Assembly: GCA_003576745.1 (NCBI GenBank)
Contig: QEVR01000001.1
Span: 368,180 to 432,179, forward strand
Source: Candidatus Uhrbacteria bacterium
GTDB taxonomy: Bacteria > Patescibacteriota > Patescibacteriia > 2-12-FULL-60-25
Direction: 5' to 3'
DNA: 64,000 bases
The notes beneath the pieces are model-generated. The model did not search any database. It was not told where the DNA came from and worked only from the letters and a program-made list of their open reading frames with translations. How positions within the stretch are numbered: position 1 is the first letter of the stretch; each line of letters begins with the position of its first letter. The position numbers were made by a program, and so were the translations under genes. This document shows, one piece after another, positions 32,562 through 40,909 of this stretch.

Positions 32562-33263
32562 ATGGAGTCACTTCTCCTCCCATCAAAGATCAGCTACGCA
32601 AAAAGCGATCGCCCACATGAAGGAATCCTGACCGTCGAGCCGTGCTCGCCGGGATACGGTACAACGCTCGGCAATGCGTTGCGCCGCGTTCTGCTTTCCT
32701 CATTGCCGGGGGCCGCGGTTACGTCCTTTAAAATTAAGGGCGTGGATCACGAATTTTCAACGATCGAACACGTCAAAGAAGACGTCGTTGAGATTATTTT
32801 GAATCTCAAGGCTCTCCGTATAAAGCTTCATTCGGAAGAACCTGCAAAACTCTTTTTGAAGGCATCGGGCGAAAAATCGGTAACGGCGGCGGATTTCGAA
32901 AAGGATTCACAGATCGAGATCGCGAATCCGGATCACATCATTTGTACGCTCACGAGCAAGAACGCGAATGTTGAAATGGAGGTAACGGTTTCTCCGGGTC
33001 GCGGATACCGCACCACGGAAGATCGCGCAAAGGAAAAACTCGAGCTCGGCAATATCGCCATCGATGCGCTGTACAGTCCCGTCTTGAACGTGTCGTACAA
33101 GGTGGATGCCACGCGCGTCGGTGAAAAAACCGACTTCGATAAACTGATTTTGCGCGTGGAGACGGATGGGACCGTGGATCCGAAGGATGCGATTACGCAA
33201 GGCGTGGCCATTCTTCTCGATCATTTTAATCTCCTGACCAATCCGGAGGACACGGGAGCATAA
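32562..33263 (+). CDS. rpoA: RNA polymerase alpha subunit without C-terminal domain
   Basis: 233 aa; typical alpha is 310-330. The N-terminal assembly domain is complete: EGILTVEPCSPGYGTTLGNA, LRRVLLSSLPGAAVTSFKIK, the insert domain with EIILNLKAL, and DAITQGVAILLDHF at its end. The linker and the helix-hairpin-helix C-terminal domain, which bind UP elements and activators, are missing. The stop is followed 8 nt later by intact rplQ, so this is not a frameshift. Consequence: activation by alpha-CTD contact should not exist in this organism, in line with its use of extended -10 promoters. Confidence 0.96.
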   Translation: MESLLLPSKISYAKSDRPHEGILTVEPCSPGYGTTLGNALRRVLLSSLPGAAVTSFKIKGVDHEFSTIEHVKEDVVEIILNLKALRIKLHSEEPAKLFLKASGEKSVTAADFEKDSQIEIANPDHIICTLTSKNANVEMEVTVSPGRGYRTTEDRAKEKLELGNIAIDALYSPVLNVSYKVDATRVGEKTDFDKLILRVETDGTVDPKDAITQGVAILLDHFNLLTNPEDTGA

Positions 33264-33271
33264 TATTTCCT

Positions 33272-33625
33272 ATGAGACACCGACGGAACCAAACCACGCT
33301 CGACAGAAAGGCGGACGCACGCAAAGCGCTCCTGCGCGGGTTGGCGACGTCCGTGATCCTGTACGAAAATGTAAATACCACGCTCGCAAAAGCCAAGGCC
33401 GTCAGACCGTTCGTCGAAAGGCTTATTACCACCGGCCGTAAAAAATCATTGCACGCTCGCCGCCAGCTCATGAAGGAGCTTACCGTAGAGTCGGCCGTGA
33501 ATAAGATCCTGGAAGAACTTGGACCGCGATACGCCACACGTCCCGGCGGTTACACGCGCATTATTAAGCTCGGCAACCGCAAGGGAGATAATGCGGAAAT
33601 AGCTCAGATTCAACTGGTAAAATAA
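33272..33625 (+). CDS. rplQ: Ribosomal protein bL17
   Basis: 117 aa, the usual size. MRHRRNQTTLDRKADARKAL opens the protein, followed by LATSVILYENVNTTLAKAKA, RPFVERLITTGRK and RYATRPGGYTRIIKLGNRKG. It lies near the exit of the 50S peptide tunnel. The start is 8 nt after the rpoA stop, and rplM begins 1 nt after its stop. Confidence 0.96.
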   Translation: MRHRRNQTTLDRKADARKALLRGLATSVILYENVNTTLAKAKAVRPFVERLITTGRKKSLHARRQLMKELTVESAVNKILEELGPRYATRPGGYTRIIKLGNRKGDNAEIAQIQLVK

Positions 33626-33626
33626 T

Positions 33627-34010
33627 ATGGCATGGAATAAAAAGCGGGGGATGCCCGCCGTCACGCGGAAAACGCATGAAATCGACGCCACGGGAAAAGT
33701 AGTGGGTCGTCTTGCGACACAGGTTGCAAAGATTTTGATCGGCAAACATCGCGCCGATTATGTGCCGCATGTGGATCATGGCGAATTCGTCGTCATCAAG
33801 AACGCGAAAAAGGCGGAATTTACCGGGAAGAAATGGGAGCAGAAAAAACATTTTCGTTCTTCAAACCGTCCGGGAGGCATTAAAGCTGTGAGCGTTGGCA
33901 AGCTCCGTCAGGAGAGGCCGGAGAAGGTGCTTGAGCATGCCATTCTGTATATGCTCCCTAAGAATAAGCTCCAGAAAAACCGCATGAAGCGGCTGAAGAT
34001 CGAAGCCTAA
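33627..34010 (+). CDS. rplM: Ribosomal protein uL13
   Basis: 127 aa, a little shorter than the usual 140. Seen: IDATGKVVGRLATQVAKILI, GKHRADYVPHVDHGEFVVIK, KKWEQKKHFRSSNRPGGIKA, and the tail HAILYMLPKNKLQKNRMKRL. An early 50S assembly protein. It is directly coupled to rplQ upstream (1 nt) and rpsI downstream (1 nt); the pair rplM-rpsI is a common operon, here fused to the end of the alpha operon. Confidence 0.96.
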   Translation: MAWNKKRGMPAVTRKTHEIDATGKVVGRLATQVAKILIGKHRADYVPHVDHGEFVVIKNAKKAEFTGKKWEQKKHFRSSNRPGGIKAVSVGKLRQERPEKVLEHAILYMLPKNKLQKNRMKRLKIEA

Positions 34011-34011
34011 T

Positions 34012-34554
34012 ATGCCGACAAAGAAATCCACAATCGAAGCCGCGGAAAAGAAGACAAAAGCGACGGCGCCGAAGAAAAAAGGGCCGGCGAAGAAATCACC
34101 CCCGAAAACTGCGGCGAAAAAGACCACGTCTGTTGCAGCAAAAGCGCCGGTCAAATTCGCGCCTGGTTCCTATATTCCCACAGTCGGCCGCCGGAAGACT
34201 TCGATTGCGCGTGTTCGTCTGGTAAAGAACGGGACTGGCAGCATTACCGTGAACGACAAGCCGTACGATAAATACTTCACGGTGTATGAGTTGCGCGAAC
34301 AGGTTCGCCAGCCTTTGGTGGTCGTCGGGCAGGATTCTGCGGTTGATGTGAGTGTGAAAGTGCATGGCGGAGGCATTCGCGGACAAAGCGAAGCCGTGCG
34401 TCACGGTATTGCTCGCGCGCTCATCGATTTAAATCCGACATTTCGAAAAACATTGAAAAAACTTGGGTATCTTTCGCGCGACTCTCGCGCCAAGGAACGA
34501 AAGAAATTCGGACTCAAGGGCGCTCGTCGCGCTCCGCAGTGGAGCAAACGGTAA
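34012..34554 (+). CDS. rpsI: Ribosomal protein uS9 with a Lys/Ala-rich N-terminal extension
   Basis: 180 aa, against about 130 normally. Residues 1-50 are a low-complexity basic extension (KKKGPAKKSPPKTAAKKTTS), probably disordered and laid on rRNA. The S9 domain starts at SYIPTVGRRKTSIARVRLVK and continues with QPLVVVGQDSAVDVSVKVHG, GGIRGQSEAVRHGIARALI and the end KFGLKGARRAPQWSKR, whose C-terminal SKR reaches the P-site tRNA anticodon. Last gene of the operon; an intrinsic terminator follows. Confidence 0.96.
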   Translation: MPTKKSTIEAAEKKTKATAPKKKGPAKKSPPKTAAKKTTSVAAKAPVKFAPGSYIPTVGRRKTSIARVRLVKNGTGSITVNDKPYDKYFTVYELREQVRQPLVVVGQDSAVDVSVKVHGGGIRGQSEAVRHGIARALIDLNPTFRKTLKKLGYLSRDSRAKERKKFGLKGARRAPQWSKR

Positions 34555-34566
34555 TGAAAAAATAGC

Positions 34567-34597
34567 AGGCCGCACCAAAGGGTGCGGCCTTTGTTGT
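34567..34597 (+). terminator. Terminator of the ribosomal protein operon
   Basis: A 10 bp perfect stem, AGGCCGCACC with GGTGCGGCCT, AAAG loop, then TTGTTGT. Located 12 nt after the rpsI stop. Confidence 0.88.
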
Positions 34598-34604
34598 GCC
34601 TGTT

Positions 34605-34770
34605 ATGGAGGAAAGGAGTAGGGAGTGGGGGGGGTTGGCCTTGGGCCATGAGCCTTGGGCCATGCGGTGAACGGGATGCGAAAAGGACGTCGTTGCGTAG
34701 GGGGAGCACAATTCTCCCCGAATCCTTAGCCCTGTTGCACATTGCCAATAGCTACAACGACAAACTTCCA
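34605..34770 (+). repeat. Mosaic palindromic intergenic repeat, copy 9
   Basis: GGAGGAAAGGAGTAGGGAGT, then GGCCTTGGGCCATGAGCCTT words, ACGTCGTTGCGTAGG, a core hairpin at 34701-34719 (GGGGAG, 7 nt, CTCCCC), CGAATCCTTAGCCCTG and TTGCCAATAGCTAC. It lies after a true terminator, so terminating the upstream operon cannot be its only role. Confidence 0.85.
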
Positions 34771-34826
34771 CGTACCCCGCTTTGTCACTCTCTCACACGA
34801 AACTACCGCGTTTTTCCCGCTCCTAG

Positions 34827-34832
34827 TACACT
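34827..34832 (+). promoter_or_regulatory. -10 TACACT of the flippase gene
   Basis: TACACT, 7 nt before the ATG at 34840, with no Shine-Dalgarno. Leaderless start predicted; -35 weak. Confidence 0.5.
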
Positions 34833-34839
34833 GTTTTTC

Positions 34840-36318
34840 ATGTCTTCCGCGAAGACGATCGCCAAAAACACGGCTTGGCTGCTCATTGCCACCACGGGCC
34901 AGAAACTCCTGGCCTTTTTGGCGTTTGCCATTGCCGCGCGCCTTGTGGGGCCGACCGTAACGGGCGAATACTTTTTTTCCGTTGCGGTAACATCCACGTT
35001 CGTTATTCTTGCCGACCTTGGGATGACGCCCGTGGTCATCCGTTCTATCGCATCGGGGAAGAAAGAAGGGAAACGACTTTTCGGCGCTGCGCTCCGATTG
35101 AAATTTTTGCTGATTCCTGTCGCCATCCTCGCATCGTTCATCTTTATCGGCATCAGGAATGTAAATGAAGTCATTATCGTCACGACAGCTATCATGACGC
35201 TCGTAATGTCCGCGGACTCCATTCATCTTGTGTTTTACGGGGCGTTGCGCGGTAGCCAGCAATTGCGATTTGAAGCGATGGGAATGTTCATCGGTCAGGC
35301 ACTCTCCGCCATTACGGCGGTATCGGCCGCCATCCTTGGATGGGGCGCGCCCGGGCTCGCCCTCGCGCTCCTCATGGGGAGTGTGTGGAATGTGGGTTGG
35401 TCCTGGGCAAAAGCCGCAAGGCAGGGCGTTCTTCCGGAGGTTCCCAAAAAGGGAGATCTTGCTAGCTTGGCGCGTCAGGCCGTGCCATTCGCTCTCGCCG
35501 GCATTTTCGTGAAAATCTATTCGTATCTCGACACCCTAACCATTCAGTACTTCCACGGAGAAAAGGCGGTTGGAGATTATTCTGTTGCGTATAAGTCCAC
35601 CTATGCCTTCCAGTTTATTCCTTTGGTATTCATCGCCGCATTATATCCGGCCATGAGCTCCGTGTTTGCAAAAAATGACAAGGCGGAATTGCAAAAAGTC
35701 TTTGCCGGATCATTGCGCATTATGGCGATCGTCGCCGCCCCGATTGCCGCCGGATTGTCGGCCATAGCGCCGCAATTCGTGACGATGATTTACGGACATT
35801 CGTTTTTGGGAAGCGTTGCTGCGCTCACAGTGCTTCCGTGGGTTCTTCTTCCGATTTTCATCGACTTTCCCGTGGGATCTCTTTTGAACGCTTCACATCG
35901 AGCGCATCTTAAAACTACCGCCATGGGCGGCGCCATGATCGTGAATGCCGTGTTGAATTTTCTTCTCGTGCCGTTGATGGGACCTGTGGGCGCGGCATGG
36001 GCAGCCGTGGTGAGTTTTTGGTTTTTGTTGTTTGCCGGGATTTGTTTTTGCTGGAAAATGCTCCCGTCCGTTTCGTGGTTTTTTTGGCTTTTGGCGCGCG
36101 CGCTCGCGAGCGGCGCAGCCGTATGGTTTGCCGTACGTATGTTCGGCAAACCCATGCCGTTTCCGCTCATTATTCTGTTCGGCGCAGCCGTTGCCGGCGT
36201 GGCGCTTTTGGCGACAAAACTTCTTACTATTCAGGAGCTTCGGAATATGGTGAGATGGCTTGCGGCGAAGGTTCGTGGAAACATGCAGGATGAGGAGGAA
36301 TTGCATGAAGAGGTCTGA
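34840..36318 (+). CDS. Polysaccharide flippase, Wzx/MATE-like
   Basis: 492 aa with about 12-14 membrane helices. Wzx-type proteins flip undecaprenyl-linked repeat units to the outer face. Pattern: AKNTAWLLIATTGQKLLAFL at the start (N-terminal helix with the conserved Asn/Thr), VGPTVTGEYFFSVAVTSTFV, DLGMTPVVIRSIAS, YSYLDTLTIQYFHGEKAVGD and PLMGPVGAAWAAVVSFW. These are typical of the polysaccharide biosynthesis branch of the MOP superfamily, not of MurJ. The start at 34840 avoids translating repeat sequence. Glycosyltransferase genes follow directly, giving a glycan cluster. Confidence 0.88.
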   Translation: MSSAKTIAKNTAWLLIATTGQKLLAFLAFAIAARLVGPTVTGEYFFSVAVTSTFVILADLGMTPVVIRSIASGKKEGKRLFGAALRLKFLLIPVAILASFIFIGIRNVNEVIIVTTAIMTLVMSADSIHLVFYGALRGSQQLRFEAMGMFIGQALSAITAVSAAILGWGAPGLALALLMGSVWNVGWSWAKAARQGVLPEVPKKGDLASLARQAVPFALAGIFVKIYSYLDTLTIQYFHGEKAVGDYSVAYKSTYAFQFIPLVFIAALYPAMSSVFAKNDKAELQKVFAGSLRIMAIVAAPIAAGLSAIAPQFVTMIYGHSFLGSVAALTVLPWVLLPIFIDFPVGSLLNASHRAHLKTTAMGGAMIVNAVLNFLLVPLMGPVGAAWAAVVSFWFLLFAGICFCWKMLPSVSWFFWLLARALASGAAVWFAVRMFGKPMPFPLIILFGAAVAGVALLATKLLTIQELRNMVRWLAAKVRGNMQDEEELHEEV

Positions 36319-36353
36319 ACCGAATGAGGGAGGATCTCTCATTCTTTCTGGGT

Positions 36354-37457
36354 ATGAACGATCGAGCGGTATTGATAACCTTGGAGTATCCTCCGGAGCG
36401 CGGCGGCGTTGCGCGCTATTTGGGATCGCTCGTCAATGCATCACGGGGAGGAATGCGCGTTGTTGTCGATAAAACGCATGCGGCAGAGGGGCCAGGGGAA
36501 ATGCTCCGGCGCAATATGTTCCGGCGCGCGTGGCCGCATTGGTGGCCGCTTACCGGCGTTTGCAAAGAATTCAGCCAGTCGAAGCTCATCCTTGTGAGCC
36601 ATGTTCTTCCTATTGGGACGGCGGCGCGGATAGCGCGGATATTCGGCGGCGCACCGTATGCCGTGCTGTGTCACGGCCTCGACATCCGTCTCGCAAGCCG
36701 AAGCACGCGGAAGCGTTGGCTGTTCCGGCATGTCTGCAAACATGCCAAGCTTGTCATGACGAACAGCGAGGCGACAGCGATACAGTTGGCGGCCGTCGCA
36801 CCGGACGTGAAACCGCTCGTGCTTACGCCGGGCGTCGAACAGCGGGCATTTCCTTTGCGAGCGCAGGCGCGGACGCGACTTGGTATCGCGCATGACGAGA
36901 TCGTTATTCTTTCCGTCGCGCGTCTTATCCCGCGAAAGGGGATAGACGTACTTCTTGAAGCCGCAAACGGTCTTTCGTCCTCTCGTCCGATTCGTATCCT
37001 AGTCATAGGAAACGGCCCGGAGTTGGAATCTCTGAAAAAGCTGAAGGATAAGGAGGCGTCCACGGCACATGGCCTACGGCCCACGGCTGAGTTTATCATC
37101 GACGCCAACGACGAAATGCTGGACGCGTCCTATGCGGCCTCCGATATCTTCTGTCTTGCCGTCAAAGACGATGCGCAAGATATGGAAGGATTCGGCATGG
37201 TGTATCTCGAAGCGGCGCTCGCAGGCCTCCCGTCCGTCGCGACAGCAACTGGCGGCGTGCCGGAAGCCGTTGTGGATGGCCAAACCGGAATCCTTGTTCC
37301 GCCAAACGATGCCGAGGCGCTTCGCACCGCTTTGCAGAAACTCATCGATGATGAACCGTTGCGGCGTGCGCTCGGACATGCAGGGCGATTGCGCGCGGAG
37401 CGAGATTTCACATGGGAAGACCGATGGAACGCATTTAAGAATGCCATGGAAAAATAA
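36354..37457 (+). CDS. Glycosyltransferase family 4 (GT-B fold)
   Basis: 367 aa from ATG 36354 (MNDRAVLITLEYPPERGGVA); another in-frame ATG at 36324, 6 nt after the flippase stop, is possible. N-terminal Rossmann half with EYPPERGGVARYLGSLV; C-terminal half with ILSVARLIPRKGIDVLLEAA, VIGNGPELESLKKL, and the nucleotide-sugar motif EGFGMVYLEAALAGLPSVAT and GGVPEAVVDGQTGILVPP. A retaining GT4 sugar transferase acting on the cytoplasmic side; donor and acceptor unknown. Residues about 235-246 (STAHGLRPTAEF) stand where relatives have a short conserved strand and are encoded by a CACGGCACATGGCCTACGGC word of the mosaic repeat. Confidence 0.88.
   Translation: MNDRAVLITLEYPPERGGVARYLGSLVNASRGGMRVVVDKTHAAEGPGEMLRRNMFRRAWPHWWPLTGVCKEFSQSKLILVSHVLPIGTAARIARIFGGAPYAVLCHGLDIRLASRSTRKRWLFRHVCKHAKLVMTNSEATAIQLAAVAPDVKPLVLTPGVEQRAFPLRAQARTRLGIAHDEIVILSVARLIPRKGIDVLLEAANGLSSSRPIRILVIGNGPELESLKKLKDKEASTAHGLRPTAEFIIDANDEMLDASYAASDIFCLAVKDDAQDMEGFGMVYLEAALAGLPSVATATGGVPEAVVDGQTGILVPPNDAEALRTALQKLIDDEPLRRALGHAGRLRAERDFTWEDRWNAFKNAMEK
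37057..37090 (+). repeat. Mosaic-repeat word inside the GT4 gene
   Basis: CCACGGCACATGGCCTACGG and then CCCACGGC match the CATGGCCCATGG/CACGGC words of intergenic copies. In frame, replacing about a dozen residues between the Gly-Asn-Gly-Pro motif and the next helix. Confidence 0.5.
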
Positions 37458-37543
37458 TTGCGAATTTTGAATTACAGATCGGGCGACGACCGTACGTACA
37501 CCCAAAAACTCACAAACCCAAAATCCATCCTCTTGCGCCCTCT

Positions 37544-38269
37544 ATGACCGTTCAGCAGCCGCTCATCTCCGTCATTATCCCTTCATGGAACCATGGAGAT
37601 GATCTTTTGGCGTGCCTGATGTCGCTCGAAGGACAAACGCATCGTTCGTTTGAAGTTATTGTGGTGGATGACGGAAGTACAGACGGCTCGGCAGAGCGCG
37701 TACGGCAATTCCGTGCGTCCTATTTGCTTCGTCTCGTGGAGTTGGAAACGAATATGGGCGCGGCCGTTGCGCGAAATCGCGGGTTTCGATATGCGAACGG
37801 GGAATACGTGATTTTTCTCGATGCCGATGCAAATCCGCGTCCGCATATGCTGGAACGGATGTTCTCGGAGCTCCAAAAACACCAGGAGGCCGATTTTGTT
37901 TATTCTGCGTTTCGGTTCGGTTGGAAGCTGTTCAAGGGTCGGCCATGGAGCGCGGAGGAGCTCCGAAAGCGCCCTTATATTCATACATCGTCTTTGATGC
38001 GAAAGCGGGCTTTTCCGGGCTTTGACGAGACCCTGAAAAAGTTCCAAGATTGGGACCTCTGGCTTACCATGGCGGAGCGCGGAAGCAGAGGCATATGGAT
38101 ACCGGAGGAGCTTTTTTCTTTGAGTGTACGACGCGGAGGCATGAGCAAATGGCTGCCGTCCATCGTGCACAAACTTCCTTGGCATCATTTCGGCTTTATG
38201 CCGCGCGAGCTTCGGAATTACCGGAAGTGGGAAAAGGTGGTGAAGGAAAAACATGAAATAGCTGCGTAG
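37544..38269 (+). CDS. Glycosyltransferase family 2 (GT-A fold)
   Basis: 241 aa. N-terminal GT-A domain: PLISVIIPSWNHGDDLLACL, SFEVIVVDDGSTDGSAERVR (nucleotide-binding Asp pair), NMGAAVARNRGFRYANGEYV and FLDADANPRPHMLERM (the metal-binding DxD-like motif DAD). Then a shorter acceptor part with FQDWDLWLTMAERG (the ED/WD catalytic region). Inverting sugar transferase, probably peripheral to the membrane; substrates unknown. It lies between the GT4 gene and the fused GT2-ligase gene. The sequence 37458-37543 before it has no promoter that I can see. Confidence 0.9.
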   Translation: MTVQQPLISVIIPSWNHGDDLLACLMSLEGQTHRSFEVIVVDDGSTDGSAERVRQFRASYLLRLVELETNMGAAVARNRGFRYANGEYVIFLDADANPRPHMLERMFSELQKHQEADFVYSAFRFGWKLFKGRPWSAEELRKRPYIHTSSLMRKRAFPGFDETLKKFQDWDLWLTMAERGSRGIWIPEELFSLSVRRGGMSKWLPSIVHKLPWHHFGFMPRELRNYRKWEKVVKEKHEIAA

Positions 38270-38342
38270 CTGCGTGGTTGCGCAGTACGTTGGAATGAAC
38301 GCGGAAGTAAAAATCTACGCAACCACGTTCTACTCAACTACG
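38270..38342 (+). repeat. Mosaic palindromic intergenic repeat, copy 10 (short)
   Basis: GCGTAGCTGCGTGGTTGCGC, then AGTACGTTGG on the 5' side; the mirror ATCTACGCAACCACGTTCTA and CTCAACTACGTAC on the 3' side. A compact imperfect palindrome made only of the GTAGTTGCGTAG word. Confidence 0.8.
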
Positions 38343-38348
38343 TACTCT
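38343..38348 (+). promoter_or_regulatory. -10 TACTCT of the GT2-ligase gene
   Basis: TACTCT at the edge of the repeat, 9 nt before the ATG at 38358. Suggests that the repeat's ACGTAC words can merge with promoter sequence. Confidence 0.4.
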
Positions 38349-38357
38349 TCTCGCTGC

Positions 38358-40871
38358 ATGAAGGATCTCAAGATCGTGATCGTCTCCTGGAACGTCCGCG
38401 AATTGCTCGGGCGGTGCTTGGCGTCTCTTCCCGATGCCTGCCGCGGGCTCGACTATGAGGTCATCGTTGTCGACAATGCTTCATCGGATAGAACACGCGA
38501 GGAATTTGAAAGCGGGGCAAAGGGCAGAGAGCAAAGAGCAGAGGACGACGCACGACCCACGATCACCTTCATCTTCAACAAGGACAACCGCGGTTTTGCG
38601 AAGGCGTGCAATCAAGGGATCGCGAAACTCGATGCGCGATACATTCTCCTTTTGAATCCTGACGCCGCATGTCCGGAGGGGTCGCTCACGCGTTTTATCC
38701 ATGAGGCAGACAAGCATCCGAAGGCTGGTATTTTTGGGCCGGAACTTTTGAACGAGGACGGCACGCATCAGCAAAGCGTGCGCGCTTTTCCGGGCGTTTG
38801 GGACCAGGCCGGCATCATGCTGAAACTGCATCATGTGTTCCCGGGCCTCTTCCGCCGCTACTTCGGCGATACGCTCGATGCGAAGAAGGAAGCGGATGTG
38901 GACCAGGTAATGGGCGCATGCTTTTTGATACGTCGCGAACTCATCGAACAAATCGGAGGACTTGATGAACGATATTTCATTTGGTTCGAAGAAGTGGATT
39001 ATTGCAAACAAGCCGCGGAACACGGGTGGGATGTGCGCTACATTCCGAGCGTCCAGGTGACGCATTGTGGCGGAACGTCCTTTGCGCAGGTCTTCAGTCT
39101 GAAGAAGCAGAAGTATTTTAATAACAGCCTTGTGAAGTACTTCAGAAAGTGGCATCCAGGTTGGCGTGCGGCGATCATTTGGACGCTACAGCCGGTGTCA
39201 TTGTTTTTGGCATGGATGGTTGGCAAAGGACAAATGGCAAAGGGCAGAGGGCTCGGAGCTGGAAAAGCGGGAGGAGAAACCGGCCCAAGGCTCACGGCCC
39301 ATGGCGCATGGCCTGCCTGGCTCATTGCCATCCTGGTCCTCGAAGTCGTATCCGCCCTTACCATCTTTAACGACCTCTGGAACTCTATCGCTCTTCTCGC
39401 GGTTGCGCTTATCGTCGGTATCCTTGCCATCAAACGGCCCACGCTTGCGATCGCATTCCTTTTTTTAGAGCTCATGATCGGCTCCAAGGGGCAGTTATTG
39501 CAGTTATGGGGTTGGCCGGGGCTGATATCGCTTCGTGAGGCCATATTTGCCGTATTTCTCATGGGATGGGCCGCCAATGCCTGGAAGGCTGGAGCCATCC
39601 GATCCCTCCCTTCGTTGTTCCGCTCCAGAATTGAGTGGGTTCTGCTATTTATTGTTGTCGGGTATGCAGGTCTTCGTGGCATAGCGCTTGGCAACCCGCT
39701 CATGGTTGCCGACGGCAATGCCTGGGGATTTTTGCTTTTGCTGTTTCCGGTGCTTGAGCTCGCGAACAGGCAATCCGAATCATTGCGCCGCGATGTTTTT
39801 CCTGTTCTGCTCATTGCCCCGCTCTGGCTCGCATTAAAGACGATCGGTCTTGAATATCTGTTTTCGCACGGCTTTCCGTCCATTTCTCCGCAGGCATATC
39901 TTTGGGTACGCCGCACGGGAGTGGGGGAGGTAACGCTCATTGTCGGCAATGCGTTCCGTATTTTCATGCAGTCGTACATCTATTACGTACCCGCGTTATT
40001 GTTGGGGGTGAGTTGGCTTGTTGGTGCTGGTCGTGAGTCGTGGGTCGTGAGTCGTGGGTCAGAAAAAATACCCGATGCTCAAACAAACTCGAATCGCATT
40101 CCTCAAAACACACGACTCATGGCTCACTACGTTCCCTGGCTCTTGATCTCCACCTTCGTTGCTCTCGGCATCTCCCTCTCCCGAAGCCTCTGGATGGGCT
40201 CTGCCGCCGGACTGCTCGCCCTTGCGATCTTCTATCGTAAACGTTTGTTGAAGCAGGGGAGGACGCTCGCAGTCCTCATCGGCCTTGGCATTGCGTCACT
40301 CGCCATCATTTTCGCCATCATCGCCTTCCCGCTCCCACGGGTAGATTATGCCTCGCTCGCAGAGCTCTTCGGTTCGCGCGTCTCTACCGTGGACGCCGCA
40401 TCCGTGAGCCGTTGGCATTTGTTGCCGGTGGTGTGGGACAAGATTATGGAACATCCCATCCTCGGTTCCGGTTTCGGCGCAACCGTGACCTATAAAACGC
40501 AAGATCCGCGTATTCTCGCGGCCAATCCCGACGGCATGTACACCACCTATGCTTTTGAATGGGGCTGGCTCGAGCATTGGGTGAAATTCGGCCTGTTCGG
40601 TTTTGTTCTCATGATATGGCTCGTCTATCGCATTTATCGCCGCGTGGGAGCCTCTCAAAGCCCGGAATGGCTCGTCTATGGCGTCCAGGCCTCGCTCATC
40701 GCCATCGCCGTGGTCCACATTTTTACGCCCTATCTCAATCACCCGCTGGGGTTGGGGTTGTTGTTCATGGCTGAGGCTGTTCGTCTGTGCTCGGCTGTAA
40801 TAAAAGTTTTTGACAAGGAAAGTGAGGATTATAAGGTTTTGACCGATCATGAAACGCAGGTTATGGGTTGA
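38358..40871 (+). CDS. Fusion: GT2 glycosyltransferase + O-antigen-ligase-like membrane domain
   Basis: 837 aa. Residues 1-285 are a rhamnosyltransferase-like GT2 domain: LKIVIVSWNVRELLGRCLAS, YEVIVVDNASSD, NRGFAKACNQGIAKL, LLLNPDAACP and YFIWFEEVDYCKQAAEHGWD. Residues about 320-830 hold about ten to twelve membrane helices of the O-antigen ligase/Wzy family, with ISLSRSLWMGSAAGLL and IMEHPILGSGFGAT in the usual ligase loop. Three repeat-like inserts lie in frame at about residues 52-70, 288-318 and 555-591; the second is exactly the linker between the two domains, so the fusion may have arisen by a repeat bridging two genes. Likely function: add a sugar, then polymerise or ligate the lipid-linked glycan. 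Start ATG 38358 excludes translated repeat upstream. Confidence 0.85.
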   Translation: MKDLKIVIVSWNVRELLGRCLASLPDACRGLDYEVIVVDNASSDRTREEFESGAKGREQRAEDDARPTITFIFNKDNRGFAKACNQGIAKLDARYILLLNPDAACPEGSLTRFIHEADKHPKAGIFGPELLNEDGTHQQSVRAFPGVWDQAGIMLKLHHVFPGLFRRYFGDTLDAKKEADVDQVMGACFLIRRELIEQIGGLDERYFIWFEEVDYCKQAAEHGWDVRYIPSVQVTHCGGTSFAQVFSLKKQKYFNNSLVKYFRKWHPGWRAAIIWTLQPVSLFLAWMVGKGQMAKGRGLGAGKAGGETGPRLTAHGAWPAWLIAILVLEVVSALTIFNDLWNSIALLAVALIVGILAIKRPTLAIAFLFLELMIGSKGQLLQLWGWPGLISLREAIFAVFLMGWAANAWKAGAIRSLPSLFRSRIEWVLLFIVVGYAGLRGIALGNPLMVADGNAWGFLLLLFPVLELANRQSESLRRDVFPVLLIAPLWLALKTIGLEYLFSHGFPSISPQAYLWVRRTGVGEVTLIVGNAFRIFMQSYIYYVPALLLGVSWLVGAGRESWVVSRGSEKIPDAQTNSNRIPQNTRLMAHYVPWLLISTFVALGISLSRSLWMGSAAGLLALAIFYRKRLLKQGRTLAVLIGLGIASLAIIFAIIAFPLPRVDYASLAELFGSRVSTVDAASVSRWHLLPVVWDKIMEHPILGSGFGATVTYKTQDPRILAANPDGMYTTYAFEWGWLEHWVKFGLFGFVLMIWLVYRIYRRVGASQSPEWLVYGVQASLIAIAVVHIFTPYLNHPLGLGLLFMAEAVRLCSAVIKVFDKESEDYKVLTDHETQVMG
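38510..38566 (+). repeat. In-frame mosaic-repeat segment 1 in the GT2-ligase gene
   Basis: GGGGCAAAGGGCAGAGAGCA, then AAGAGCAGAGGACGACGCAC and GACCCACGATC. Encodes about 18 charged residues (AKGREQRAEDDARP) between the second strand and NKDNRGFA of the GT2 domain, a place where relatives have a short loop. Confidence 0.7.
39221..39315 (+). repeat. In-frame mosaic-repeat segment 2 at the domain junction
   Basis: GGCAAAGGACAAATGGCAAA and GGGCAGAGGG (reverse complement of the CCCTTTGCCC words), then AAGGCTCACGGCCCATGGCG and CATGGCC words. Encodes KGQMAKGRGLGAGKAGGETG and PRLTAHGAW, which join the GT2 and ligase domains. Confidence 0.8.
40020..40130 (+). repeat. In-frame mosaic-repeat segment 3 in the ligase domain
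   Basis: GTCGTGAGTCGTGGGTCGTG on the 5' side and CACACGACTCATGGCTCACT on the 3' side: a palindromic GTGAGTCGTGGGTC element identical in type to intergenic words. Encodes about 37 hydrophilic residues (GRESWVVSRGSEKIPDAQTN onward) between two membrane helices, so a loop tolerates it. Confidence 0.85.
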
Positions 40872-40909
40872 ATTGCACATTTAAGTGCTCCGAGGATCAG
40901 TCTCCTCGG

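Noticed and set aside
36324..36353. ATG 36324 as the start of the GT4 gene
   Set aside because: Possible, but it adds ten residues before the family-like start MNDRAVLITLEYPPE; kept as an alternative in the entry.
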